Assembly: GCF_002109495.1 (NCBI RefSeq)
Contig: NZ_LVJN01000019.1
Location: 124,001 to 188,000 of the forward strand
Direction: 5' to 3'
Source: Magnetofaba australis IT-1
Lineage (GTDB): Bacteria; Pseudomonadota; Magnetococcia; Magnetococcales; Magnetococcaceae
DNA length: 64,000 nucleotides
In this document: positions 9,501 to 21,454 of the stretch, one piece after another
Numbering within the stretch: the stretch's first letter is position 1
Layout: each line of letters opens with the position of its first letter
Program-made: the position numbers and the translations under genes
Notes under the pieces: model-generated
The model's database searches: none
Seen by the model: only the letters and a program-made list of their open reading frames with translations
Told to the model about the DNA's origin: nothing

Positions 9501-10318
9501 AAGGTGACCGGCGTAAGAGTCTGGAAGCGGGTATGTTGGACCACGTGAGCAAGCCCATTGAGCCGGTGTTGTTGTACCAGACCCTGGCGCAGGTGTTGTG
9601 CGGCGAAGAGGCGGTAAACGCGCTTGGCGCTGATTATAACCCATTGTCATCCACGCAATCGGACGCGGCGCTGGAGGCGGTGATCGCCAGCATCCCCGGC
9701 GTTAATCCAGAACGCCTGAAACTCTCCGCCAATGGCAGCGTGGGGTTGATGCGTAAAATGTTGCGCGGCTTCCTTGAAGGGCAACACGATGTGGCGCAGC
9801 GCATTGATGATTCCGTAAACCAAGCCCAGTGGCGGGAGGCGGCGCGCGCGGCCCACACCCTCAAAGGGTTAAGCGGCGCATTAGGCCTCGATGCGGTGGC
9901 GCAGGCGGCGGGTCGTATCGAAGAGCTTGCCGAACAAACGCAACCGGACCTCCAGGCGGCGCTGGCGCAGACGCGGATCTTGGCCGAGTCTCTGGCTGCG
10001 CCGCTGGCGGCGCTGAGGCAGCAGGCGCAGGCGCTCAATGACGCCGAGACGCAGTCTGCGTCGGCGGAGGGCGCGTGGAGTCGGGCGCAGGCGCTGGAGA
10101 TGGTCGAGTCGCTGCGTGAGTCATTAGGCGCGCGGCGGGCCAAACCCGCGCGGGTGCAAGCGGAGGCTTTGCTGGCGCTGTCGCCGCCGGAGCCGCTGAA
10201 GGGCGAAATCGAGGCTTTGTATCGACTGGTGTGTCGTTATAAGCTCAAAGAGGCGGCGCCTCGGGCTGACAAGTTGCACGATCAACTGACAAAAGGTTCC
10301 CTTGAATCAACACAATAA
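6524..10318 (+). CDS. Hybrid sensor histidine kinase (2 TM, PAS-PAS-HisKA-HATPase-REC-Hpt)
   Basis: 1264 residues. Order: membrane segment (about 27-48), periplasmic sensor, second membrane segment (about 212-232), PAS (from 255) and PAS (from 382). Then come HisKA with H530 in SHEIRTP, HATPase with GTGLGLAISRR, a degenerate receiver (about 760-880), a true receiver with D959 in LMDIQMP, and Hpt with H1111 in AAHTLKG. It can run a full internal phosphorelay. The degenerate receiver has lost its acceptor aspartate. It ends 22 bases before the FIST gene, so it is likely to be in the same operon. GTG 6551 and ATG 6557 are alternative starts. Confidence 0.92.
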   Translation: MGIVAHSGWVAMFRGKRIAREFQITRYFALVSALAFLILSIPMVLLFWNSKIDSHVRMAEQGNVALARLLTETLWPRYADYLTPPPDRDGAKQKARPQKQAVYVELLKILHDSQVIKVKIYSPDGLTLFSSEFNQIGESKVGVARFERAVKWRLPSSKYGKRATFAALYGPLRDRYVLETFIPVNDLESGKLKGVFEVYSDFTDFVADLKRQTLDIGLMLTAAFGCVWLLLVVAVRHAEKILKHQNMQIFALHQRNELLLNAVGEGIIGLDDQGRAAFVNDSACQMLGWSRDELLGERIHELTHHTRPDGSAYPAAECPVGGALIGHARQITGEWFWRKDGGHFPVEYGAHPVLEEGRVSGAVLTFRDISERLAAEGNLRESEARFRQVAQSAHDAIITVSDDGLIRFWNPAAQRFFGYAADAALGKPLTMLIPTERHGEHDAGFVHAVMQGALAHEGRVREFEAVKSDGERFLVEMTVSIWVNGGRRYFTAVMRDATERRAAQEALEQARRMAEEANNAKSHFLANMSHEIRTPMNAIIGMSHLALQSVVDARQRDYLRKIHASAQSLLRIINDILDFSKIEAGKLEVERIPFNLDALIRDLLAMVSLLADEKGLELTLNRDPSLASHYLGDPLRINQILLNLLSNAVKFTPQGEIAIVIEPLERGDGPVVAFSVRDSGIGMNLEQMARLFQSFSQVESSAARRFGGTGLGLAISRRLAELMGGDIEVESKPGSGSRFILWLPLKRDPQNGRAPDFHTDIEACARLAIPNDSSRRNYAEMLRSFGVTVAEEALADGAQVSIPPGREGALWVVDFDAVEAGALSHLLTYRKRMTTPKPALVALYGARGQESIAERLGDAPLTAALLKPSTPSDLFDAIYPLLNGEDAPRSPLRRDPMGGAPPPLCLRGKRALLAEDNRLNQQVAVELLEMAGMQVTVAEHGQKAVELGLQEEFDVILMDIQMPTLDGYAACGQLMQKLKSPPPIIAMTANAMEGDRRKSLEAGMLDHVSKPIEPVLLYQTLAQVLCGEEAVNALGADYNPLSSTQSDAALEAVIASIPGVNPERLKLSANGSVGLMRKMLRGFLEGQHDVAQRIDDSVNQAQWREAARAAHTLKGLSGALGLDAVAQAAGRIEELAEQTQPDLQAALAQTRILAESLAAPLAALRQQAQALNDAETQSASAEGAWSRAQALEMVESLRESLGARRAKPARVQAEALLALSPPEPLKGEIEALYRLVCRYKLKEAAPRADKLHDQLTKGSLESTQ

Positions 10319-10340
10319 TAATTCCCTGACGGGGGGGCGG

Positions 10341-11480
10341 ATGCAGATCAAACAGCAGAGTTTTGCAGCAAATGACGCCGCGGGATGGGATTTTTCCGCT
10401 CTGATGGCCATCGATCCCCAAATCGCGTTTGTGTTTGGCGATGTGACGATGCTCGAAGCGGGCGGATTCCATGCCGCGCTGCGCGCGGCGGCGCCCTCTG
10501 TCAAACTGATCGGCTGCTCCACGGCGGGCGAGATTGACGGTCGCGATGTCAGCGACGGCTCATGTGTGGTCACGGCGGTGCGGTTTGCGTCGGTCTCGGT
10601 GGCGCTGTGCGCCGACGCCATCGCCGATATCGGCGACTCGGAGGCGGCGGGCAAACGGGTGGGCGAGATGCTTCCCACGGAGGGGCTCAAAGCGGTGCTG
10701 ATCTACGCCCCGGGGGTGGAGGTGAATGGCTCGGCGTTGATCCAGGGGGTGAGCACGGCTCTGGGCGGCGGCATCCCGCTCTCCGGCGGCCTGGCGGGCG
10801 ATGGCGGCCAGTTCACGCGCACCCTGACGGTGTGTGATGAGGCGCTCGATCCCCGCGGCGTGGCGCTGCTGGGGCTGTATGGCGATGCGCTGCAGTTCAG
10901 CCACGGCTCCTATGGCGGCTGGTCGCCGTTTGGGCCGGAGCGCCGGGTGACGCGCAGCGAAGGCAATATTCTGTATGAACTGGATGGCGAACCGGCGCTC
11001 AACATCTACAAAAGCTATCTGGGCGAATACGCCGAGCAGTTGCCCGCCTCGGGGCTGCTGTTCCCATTTGAGATGACCGGCAAAGGCGGCGAACAGGGGT
11101 TGATTCGCACCATCCTCAGCGTGGATGAAGCCAGCGGCTCCCTGGTGCTGGCCGGGGATGTGGTTCAGGACGGCATGTTGCGCTTGATGCACGCAAATGT
11201 GGATGGGCTGCTGGACGGCGCCGAAGAGGCGGCGCGCTTGACCATGAAAGGCGCGCAGGCCGATAGCGGCGGTCTGGCCATTCTGGTGAGTTGCGTGGGG
11301 CGTAAGCTGGTGATGGGCGATCAGGTCGACGAGGAGGTGGAGAGCGTACTCGACGCCCTGCCCGACGGCGCGGTGGCCACCGGTTTCTACTCCTATGGCG
11401 AGATCAACCCCTTCAGCGATCTGATGGATTGCAAGCTGCACAACCAGACCATGACCATCGCCTATCTCAACGAAGGGTAA
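10341..11480 (+). CDS. FIST-domain protein, NosP-like putative NO sensor
   Basis: 379 residues made only of FIST_N (with the typical LIGCSTAGEI) and FIST_C (ending in TGFYSYGEI and NQTMTIAYLNEG). Stand-alone FIST proteins of this length beside histidine kinases include NosP, a haem protein that binds nitric oxide and controls the partner kinase. Several histidines could serve as haem ligand, but I cannot assign one. The ATG at 10341 has a GGGGGGGCGG site; an upstream TTG overlaps the previous gene. It sits 4 bases before the second hybrid kinase, which supports a partner relation. Haem binding is inferred, not visible. Confidence 0.85.
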   Translation: MQIKQQSFAANDAAGWDFSALMAIDPQIAFVFGDVTMLEAGGFHAALRAAAPSVKLIGCSTAGEIDGRDVSDGSCVVTAVRFASVSVALCADAIADIGDSEAAGKRVGEMLPTEGLKAVLIYAPGVEVNGSALIQGVSTALGGGIPLSGGLAGDGGQFTRTLTVCDEALDPRGVALLGLYGDALQFSHGSYGGWSPFGPERRVTRSEGNILYELDGEPALNIYKSYLGEYAEQLPASGLLFPFEMTGKGGEQGLIRTILSVDEASGSLVLAGDVVQDGMLRLMHANVDGLLDGAEEAARLTMKGAQADSGGLAILVSCVGRKLVMGDQVDEEVESVLDALPDGAVATGFYSYGEINPFSDLMDCKLHNQTMTIAYLNEG

Positions 11481-11484
11481 GCGG

Positions 11485-14939
<3,455 letters not shown>

Positions 14940-14943
<4 letters not shown>

Positions 14944-16037
14944 GCTTGCACGAAGGGTCGAAAATTTTTGTGGTGGATGACACCGAAACCAATATCGACG
15001 TGCTGCTTGAAACGTTGGCCGACGAGTATGACGTCAGCGTCGCTCTGGATGGCGAGAGCGCGCTGGAGGATATCCCTCTGACCAATCCCGACCTCATCCT
15101 GCTGGATGTGATGATGCCGGGCATGGATGGCTATGAGGTGTGTCGTCGCCTGAAAGAGAATCCCGCCACCCGCGAGATCCCGGTGATCTTCATCACCGCC
15201 AAGCAGGAGAGCAGCGACGAGACCCACGGTTTTGAAGTGGGCGCGGTGGACTACATCACCAAACCGTTCAGTCCGCCGGTGGTGCGCGCGCGGGTCTCCA
15301 CCCATCTGCAACTGGTCACCGCGCGGCGGGTGCTGGCCAATCAGAATGCGGTGCTGGAGCAGAAGGTCGCCGAGCGCACCGAAGAGATCCGCATCAAGAA
15401 TGAAGAGCTGGAGTCCACCCGTCAGCAGATCATTCAGCGTCTGGGCCGGGCGGCGGAGTTCAAGGATAACGAAACCGGCCTGCACGTCATCCGCATGAGC
15501 CACTACTCCAAGATTCTGGCGTTGGCCTTCGGCCTGCCGGAGGAGCGCGCCGAGCTGCTGCTGCAGGCGGCGCCCATGCACGATATCGGCAAGATCGGCA
15601 TCGCCGACCGTATTCTGCTCAAGCCGGGCAAGCTGGATGATGAGGAGTGGCGGGTGATGCGTCAGCACCCGGATATTGGCGCGGGCATCATTGGCGAACA
15701 GGACGCGCCGCTGTTGGAGATGGCGCGCATGGTGGCGCTGTGTCACCACGAAAAGTGGGACGGCAGCGGCTATCCACGCGGTTTGAAGGGGGAGGAGATT
15801 CCCATTGAGGCGCGCATCGTGGCCATTGCCGATGTGTTCGACGCTCTCACCACTGAGCGCCCTTACAAAAAGGCCTGGAGCGTGGAGGAGACGATTAAGC
15901 TTCTTCAGAGCGAGTCGGGCACGCACTTCGACCCCAACTTAACGCCGTTGTTCGTTGAGCGTATGGAAGAGGTCCTGGCGGTGCGCGAGAAGTGGGCCGA
16001 GGAGCAGGAAGAGACGCAACTGGATGAATTGCGTTAA
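14940..16037 (+). CDS. Response regulator with HD-GYP c-di-GMP phosphodiesterase domain (RpfG-like)
   Basis: 365 residues. The receiver (1-125) has D56 in LILLDVMMP. A helical linker (about 130-165) leads to an HD-GYP domain with HDIGKIGI (H214, D215), a CHHEKWDG box and GSGYPRGLKGEEIP. HD-GYP enzymes hydrolyse cyclic di-GMP in the cytoplasm, and phosphorylation of the receiver usually controls activity. All catalytic signatures look intact. The ATGA overlap with the preceding hybrid kinase points to translational coupling and a direct kinase-regulator pair. Confidence 0.93.
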
Positions 16038-16078
16038 GCCGGGGCGTGGCGGATCCATGGCTGTGGGTATAGAGTGAC

Positions 16079-17056
16079 ATGCCCCGCGCGCTGATCACCG
16101 GGGCCTCCGGTCAGGATGGCGTCTATCTGATGCGCCTGCTGCAAGCGCGCGGATATGGCGTGCATGCACTGATGCGCTCGCCGCCAGAGACGACGCAGCG
16201 GCGTTTGCAAGCGGTTGGCGGCGCGCCGGAGGCGGTGGCCTGGGTGGCGGGCGCGGCTGGAGCGGACGCCTTGACCGCGTTGCCGGAGTTGGTGAAGCGC
16301 GTCGCCCCCGATGAGATCTACCATCTGGCGGGGCAGAGTTCGGTGGGGGCGTCGTTTGCTGATCCGGCGGGCACCTGGCGCAGCCATTTGGATTCCGCGT
16401 TGGCCCTGCTGGAGGCGCTGCGCGTGGGCGCGACGTCCGCGCGGTTGTTTCTGGCGGGCTCTATTGAGATTTTTGACCCGCGCGATGGCGCGCCCATCAA
16501 TTCGGCGACGCCGCTGGCGCCGCGCAGCCCCTATGCGGCGGCCAAGGCGTCCCTGACGCTGCTGGCGCGGGAGTATCGCCGCGCCTATGGCTTGCCGGTG
16601 GCGGTGGGGCATCTGTCCAATCATGAATCGCCATTGCGGCCCGAGCGTTTCGTCACCCGCAAGGTGACCGACGCCGCTGCGCGCATCGCGGGCGGGTCGG
16701 GGGAGCGGCTGAGTTTGGGCAATCTGCATGTGGCGCGGGATTGGGGCTGGGCCGAGGAGTATGTGGAAGCGATGTGGCGGCTCAATCAGCCCGACTCGGC
16801 TGCGGAGTGCGTCATCGCCAGCGGAACCAGTATTACGCTGGAGGCGTTTGTGGCGGCGGCGTTTGATCAGTGCGGTCTGCACTGGCGCGAGCATGTGGAT
16901 GTGGCCGAGGGGTTGAAACGGGCCGGAGAGGCGGCGCGGGTGCAGGCCGACGCCGCCGAGGCCGAACGGCTGCTGGGGTGGCGCGCGCAGATCGCGGGCG
17001 AGCAGGTGGCGCGGCGTTTGGCCGATGCCGCACTGGCGGCATTGCGGCGGCGATAG
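16079..17056 (+). CDS. GDP-mannose dehydratase-like SDR epimerase/dehydratase
   Basis: 325 residues of the extended short-chain dehydrogenase fold. The NAD(P) motif is GASGQDGVYL. The catalytic region keeps GSIEIF and SPYAAAK (Tyr and Lys present). Compared with the classical GMD next door, the catalytic threonine is serine and the protein is about 35 residues shorter. The motif NHESPLRPERFVTRK marks it as a GMD relative. It could be a GDP-4-keto-6-deoxymannose reductase (Rmd) or a divergent GMD. It lies 41 bases after the HD-GYP gene and 109 bases before gmd, so the pair probably makes a GDP-deoxyhexose for LPS or glycoprotein. Confidence 0.85.
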   Translation: MPRALITGASGQDGVYLMRLLQARGYGVHALMRSPPETTQRRLQAVGGAPEAVAWVAGAAGADALTALPELVKRVAPDEIYHLAGQSSVGASFADPAGTWRSHLDSALALLEALRVGATSARLFLAGSIEIFDPRDGAPINSATPLAPRSPYAAAKASLTLLAREYRRAYGLPVAVGHLSNHESPLRPERFVTRKVTDAAARIAGGSGERLSLGNLHVARDWGWAEEYVEAMWRLNQPDSAAECVIASGTSITLEAFVAAAFDQCGLHWREHVDVAEGLKRAGEAARVQADAAEAERLLGWRAQIAGEQVARRLADAALAALRRR

Positions 17057-17165
17057 CCTCCTGTGAAATGGTTAAGGGGTCTCTTTTGAGGCCTGATGAT
17101 GCAAGTGGGCCATTCAGGTCAAAGCAAGATTGAGTCGGAAAGCGACGGACGTAGTGGGAGCGGAC

Positions 17166-18245
17166 ATGAGCAAACGGGCGTTGATCACCGGCATTACCGG
17201 TCAGGACGGGGCCTATCTGGCGGAGTTTCTGCTGGAGAAGGGGTATGAAGTGCATGGCCTGCGTCGGCGCGCCTCCAGCTTCAACACCGGTCGCATCGAC
17301 CACCTGGTGCACGACCCCCATGATGAGGGGCGCAATCTCACGCTGCACTATGGCGACCTGACCGATTCGTCCAACCTGATCCAACTGGTGCGCGAGATCC
17401 AGCCCACAGAGGTGTACAATCTGGCCGCCCAGAGCCACGTGGCGGTCTCCTTCAAGAGCCCCGAGTACACTGCGGATGTGGATGCGCTGGGCGTGCTGCG
17501 CATGCTCGAAGCGATTCGCATCAATGGCTTGGAGCGCAAAACGCGCTTCTATCAAGCCTCCACCTCCGAGCTGTATGGCGAGGTGCAGGAGACCCCGCAG
17601 CGCGAGACCACGCCGTTCTATCCGCGTTCGCCCTACGCCGTGGCCAAGCTCTACGCCTACTGGATTGTGGTCAACTACCGCGAATCCTACGGCATGTATG
17701 GCTGTAACGGCATTCTGTTCAATCACGAATCCCCTCTGCGCGGCGAGACCTTTGTGACGCGTAAGATCACCCTGGCGTTGGCGCGCATCAAGGCGGGGCT
17801 GCAGAAGTGTCTCTACCTGGGCAACATGGACGCCAAGCGCGACTGGGGCCACGCTCGCGACTACGTGCGCATGCAGTGGTTGATGCTGCAGCAGGAGGAG
17901 CCCGACGACTACGTCATCGCCAGCGGCGAGCAGCATTCGGTGCGCAGCTTTGTGGAGATCGCCGCCGCCGAGTTGGATATGGCCATCGAGTGGTCCGGCG
18001 AGGGGGTCAATGAAGTGGGGCGCAACGCCGCCAGCGGCGAGATCATCGTGCGGGTGGACCCCATGTATTTCCGTCCCGCCGAGGTGGAGACCCTGCTGGG
18101 CGACGCCAGCAAGGCGCGGGAAAAGCTCAAATGGGTGCCGGAGATCCCCTTCTCCGAGCTGGTGCGGGAGATGGCGCAGGCCGACTGGGCGCAGGCCCAA
18201 CGCGAGGCGCGCGCCGCCGCCTTCGACAGCGGGGCCGAGGGCTGA
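17166..18245 (+). CDS. gmd: GDP-mannose 4,6-dehydratase
   Basis: 359 residues, close to the family norm. It turns GDP-D-mannose into GDP-4-dehydro-6-deoxy-D-mannose, the branch point to fucose, rhamnose and perosamine. Visible features are [15 protein letters not shown] for NADP, the STSELYGEV catalytic threonine-serine-glutamate region, [12 protein letters not shown] with Tyr and Lys, and [15 protein letters not shown]. The ATG at 17166 has GGGAG upstream; a longer in-frame reading lacks a ribosome site. The paralogous gene before it may act in the next step. Confidence 0.95.
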   Translation: MSKRALITGITGQDGAYLAEFLLEKGYEVHGLRRRASSFNTGRIDHLVHDPHDEGRNLTLHYGDLTDSSNLIQLVREIQPTEVYNLAAQSHVAVSFKSPEYTADVDALGVLRMLEAIRINGLERKTRFYQASTSELYGEVQETPQRETTPFYPRSPYAVAKLYAYWIVVNYRESYGMYGCNGILFNHESPLRGETFVTRKITLALARIKAGLQKCLYLGNMDAKRDWGHARDYVRMQWLMLQQEEPDDYVIASGEQHSVRSFVEIAAAELDMAIEWSGEGVNEVGRNAASGEIIVRVDPMYFRPAEVETLLGDASKAREKLKWVPEIPFSELVREMAQADWAQAQREARAAAFDSGAEG

Positions 18246-18343
18246 AGCTGCGGGGCTCTGCAGCGGCGCTTTAACGTGTATCCACCTGTCAGTTTGACGT
18301 TTTGCGCGTCGACGCAATCGCCATACGCGAACTGCGCAGACCC

Positions 18344-19213
18344 TTATTGAGGCGCAGCGCCCATCCTGCCGCGTGTGTAATCCTGCATAGCCTGTTCGAT
18401 CTCCGCCACACTGTTCATCACAAATGGGCCGTGGCCGACGATGGGCTCATCGATGGGCTGACCGCTCAGGAGCAGCACGGTGGCGTCCTCCTCCACCGTG
18501 AATGTGATCCGACTTCCCGCCCGCTCCAGCACCGCCATCTCGGCGCTCTGGACGCTGTTCTCCGCATCAAAGCCAATCTTTCCATGCAAGACGAACAGGG
18601 ATGCGGTATGCCCATCCGTTACGGCCACGTTCACTGTATGGCCCGCCCGCAGGCGCAGATCCCACACGTTCATGGGCGTGGTTGTGCGCGCGGGGCCGGT
18701 TTGGCCATCCAGCTCACCAGCCAGGATGCGCGCGCTGCCCGCCCCATCAGGCAGCGCCACCTGGGGAATTTGCGCACGGGTAAGCGCCTGGTAGGCGGGT
18801 GGGGTCATCTTCTGCTTGGCGGGCAGATTGACCCACAACTGCACCGCTTCGAATATTCCCCCCTGGGCGGCGTAATCGGCGCTGTGATACTCCTCATGAA
18901 TCAGGCCGGATCCGGCGGTCATCCACTGGGCGTCGCCGGGTCCGATGACGCCGCCGCCGCCGCCGCTGTCGCGATGAGCGACGCCGCCTTGATAGAGAAT
19001 GGTGACGGTCTCAAAGCCGCGATGGGGGTGGGGGCCGACGCCGCGTTTGTGCGTGGTGGTGGGGGCGAACTCGTGGGGTCCGGCGTAGTCCAGCAGCAGG
19101 AAGGGCGAGACCGTTTCGGCGATATCGCTGTAGGAGAAAATGTTGCTCACCGGGAAGCCGTCGCCGACCCAGTGGCGCCCGTTGCTGCGTTTGATGAAAT
19201 CGAGTTTTTTCAT
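18344..19213 (-). CDS. Pirin-family protein
   Basis: 289 residues of two cupin folds. The N-terminal cupin carries the family signature GPHPHRGFETVTILYQG and a second metal-site histidine in HEEYHS. Pirins bind iron; bacterial ones include quercetin 2,3-dioxygenases and redox-responsive regulators. The C-terminal cupin (about 170-289) is the usual pirin_C. The start has a GGAGGAG site. The gene is convergent with gmd and ends 98 bases from it. An overlapping plus-strand frame in the same place is only a shadow. Confidence 0.92.
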   Translation of the reverse strand: MKKLDFIKRSNGRHWVGDGFPVSNIFSYSDIAETVSPFLLLDYAGPHEFAPTTTHKRGVGPHPHRGFETVTILYQGGVAHRDSGGGGGVIGPGDAQWMTAGSGLIHEEYHSADYAAQGGIFEAVQLWVNLPAKQKMTPPAYQALTRAQIPQVALPDGAGSARILAGELDGQTGPARTTTPMNVWDLRLRAGHTVNVAVTDGHTASLFVLHGKIGFDAENSVQSAEMAVLERAGSRITFTVEEDATVLLLSGQPIDEPIVGHGPFVMNSVAEIEQAMQDYTRGRMGAAPQ

Positions 19214-19411
19214 GTTGTCTCCTCCTCTTGCTGCTTTGAGTCAAATGGAGCGCACATGTTCAATATCGTCTGTGCGCCGACGCCTGCCTCTTTTTCATGT
19301 GGGGCGCGAGCTCAAAACGGTGTCGACAAAGTAGTCTGGGGTGAGGAGCGGTGGTTGGGATGGGCGCACGCTGCGCAAACAACGCCGTGAGACTGAATCC
19401 GGGTCGATAAT

Positions 19412-19432
19412 TGTAAAATCCCGGATGATTCC
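19412..19432 (+). repeat. Left inverted repeat of the IS481 element
   Basis: TGT followed by AAAA and the 14-base core TCCCGGATGATTCC. It matches 17 of 21 bases of the reverse complement of the right end. Confidence 0.85.
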
Positions 19433-19515
19433 ATAAACGTGTTGAGCTATCCTCTATTCCAGGCCAGAGCCTATTTGGTCCAACAGGCCAGAGGAAGCGC
19501 AACAGGAGGAATCTG

Positions 19516-20499
19516 ATGGAAATCCGTCTGCACGCCAACGCCACCACGACGCCGAAGATCCGCAAACAGATTCAGGAGTCTACCCTGCCCAATAGCCATC
19601 TGGCGGCACAGTTTGGCGTTACTGTGGACACCATTCGACGCTGGAAGGGACGTAACGATACCCAAGACCATTCCCATACGCCACATCATCTGCCCACGAC
19701 GTTGACGCCTGAGCAGGAAATTGTGGCGGTGGAGTTGCGCCGGACGTTCCTTTTGCCCCTGGACGACCTACTGATTGTGATGCGCGAGTTCGTCAATTCC
19801 GATGTCAGCCGCTCCGGTCTGGACCGCTGTCTACGTCGCCACAAGGTCTCCCGTCTACGCGATCTGATCCCTCAACCGGAAGGCGAAAAGAAGCCGGTCA
19901 AAACCTTCAAGGACTACGAGCCTGGCTATATTCACGTCGACTACAAATACCTGCCTCAAATGCCTGATGAATCCTCACGGCGCTATCTGTTCGTGGCCAT
20001 CGACCGCGCCAGCCGCTGGGTCTATCTGGAGTTGTGCCCGGACAAGTCCGCCAAGACCGCGACTGGATTCCTCAAACGCCTGACGGCCAAAGTTCCTTTT
20101 AAGATCGTCAAGTTGCTGTCCGACAACGACAAATGCTTCACGGATCGCTTCAGCGCCGAGGGCGAGCGCCAGCCTACTGGCAAGCATCTGTTTGATGTGG
20201 AATGCGCGCGCCATGGTATCGAACACCGGCTCATCAAACCGCGTACGCCTCAGACCAACGGCATGGTCGAACGTTTCAATGGCCGCATTGCCGATATCCT
20301 GACCACCACACGCTTTGATTCACGCCAAGATCTGGCTGCAACACTGACTCGATATGCGTGGCTCTACAATCAGCAGATCCCGCAAAAAGCCTTGAATCAC
20401 AAAACGCCAGTCGCCACTCTGAAAGCTTGGCAATTAACTCATCCGCACTTATTCCATAAACAGGTCAGGAATCATCCGGGACCCAACAAACCGCGATGA
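19516..20499 (+). CDS. IS481-family DDE transposase
   Basis: 327 residues. An N-terminal helix-turn-helix (LAAQFGVTVDTIRRWKG) binds the ends. The rve-type catalytic core has the first Asp in IHVDYKYLP, the second in LLSDNDKCF and the Glu in GMVERFNGR. It catalyses cut and strand transfer. The ATG follows AGGAGGAA. The stop codon lies 11 bases outside the right inverted repeat, so the last few residues come from the host flank. The gene looks intact and may be active. Confidence 0.95.
   Translation: MEIRLHANATTTPKIRKQIQESTLPNSHLAAQFGVTVDTIRRWKGRNDTQDHSHTPHHLPTTLTPEQEIVAVELRRTFLLPLDDLLIVMREFVNSDVSRSGLDRCLRRHKVSRLRDLIPQPEGEKKPVKTFKDYEPGYIHVDYKYLPQMPDESSRRYLFVAIDRASRWVYLELCPDKSAKTATGFLKRLTAKVPFKIVKLLSDNDKCFTDRFSAEGERQPTGKHLFDVECARHGIEHRLIKPRTPQTNGMVERFNGRIADILTTTRFDSRQDLAATLTRYAWLYNQQIPQKALNHKTPVATLKAWQLTHPHLFHKQVRNHPGPNKPR
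20468..20488 (+). repeat. Right inverted repeat of the IS481 element
   Basis: GGAATCATCCGGGA plus CCCAACA, the inverted partner of the left end. The transposase reading frame runs through it. Confidence 0.85.
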
Positions 20500-21271
20500 C
20501 CACCTGTTTCTGCACTCGGTTAACGTGGCGGTGTACATGATGGCCTTTGCCCTCTGGCAAGGCATGCTCTATGCCCAAATTCAAGAGGCTGGCATGGGGG
20601 GGCTTTTGCATGATCTGGGCAAAATTCGCGTGCCCATCGACATCTTGAAAAAACGCGAGCAGTTGAACGACAACGATTGGGCTCTCCTGCGCATGCATGT
20701 GGCGTTTACGCAGCAAGTTCTCCAGACCCTTCCCAGCGCGCCATCATCGCAGACGATGTTGCGGGCTATGCGGGAACATCATGAGCGGCTCGATGGCTCT
20801 GGTTATCCGGACGGGCTCAGAGGGGAGAGCATCGGCCAGGAGGGGCGCATGCTGGCGATCTGTGATGTGTTCGACGCCATGACTTCCGAGCGCGCCTATC
20901 ATAATGCGGTCGAGCCGCGCAAAGTGCTGAACGTCTTGATGGAGGCGTGCCATCAAGACAACCATCTGGATCGGGAGTTGGTGGAGAAGTTCGTGCGTTG
21001 TATTGGCATCTACCCTACCGGGACCCTCGTGCGGCTTGAGAATGGCTATCTGGGCGTGGTGTTGCGCAATGACCCGAAAGATCTGTTGCATCCGGCAATC
21101 CGCATTGTGAAAGATGGCCAAGGCAGAAAGCTGTCCACGCCGAAACGGCTGGATCTGTGCGAATCATCGGATATGAAAGGGTGGCGCATTGTGGGCAGCG
21201 AAACTCCACTGCGGGCTGAGCTGGATCCGCGACACTATCTACCCGGTGCGACGCACTATTTTACCACGTAA
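20489..21271 (+). pseudogene. HD-GYP phosphodiesterase, 5' end removed at the IS481 element
   Basis: From the IS end the frame reads directly into RDDHLFLHSVNVAVYMMAFA, the start of an HD-GYP domain. It continues with LLHDLGKIRVP (HD), REHHERLDGSGYP and a normal C-terminus. About 260 residues remain. The upstream part, which in such proteins is usually a DUF3391 or other regulatory domain, is absent and is not found left of the IS. A GTG at 20525 could allow a short product, but no ribosome site is seen. The catalytic residues themselves appear intact, so decay seems recent. Confidence 0.85.
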
Positions 21272-21454
21272 AGCTGCTGTGCGGCGACGGCAGGACGAGG
21301 CGGCCTCTCTCGGCTAGAGCGGGAGGCGGGAATCGGCAGCGCAAACAGCGCGCATCGCCTGATGCGGCGTCTGAGGGGCGTCGTCGCGCCGCTAGGCGAG
21401 AGGGGGGGCGCCGCCCACAACCAATTCGCCACAGACGCTTTTCTCCCCGTGGGC

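Larger units (their letters stand above)
19412..20488 (+). mobile_element. IS481-family insertion sequence, 1077 bp
   Basis: The element is bounded by 21-base imperfect inverted repeats that begin TGT and end ACA. The inner 14 bases (TCCCGGATGATTCC) are identical. It encodes one DDE transposase. I see no target-site duplication: the flanks are ATAAT on the left and AACCG on the right. The right flank is the coding frame of an HD-GYP gene, while the left flank is not its missing front. An adjacent deletion or rearrangement is therefore likely. Confidence 0.88.

Noticed and set aside
18302-19390. Plus-strand frame of 362 codons
   Set aside because: It overlaps the pirin gene on the other strand; the pirin has family signatures and a ribosome site, and this frame has neither.
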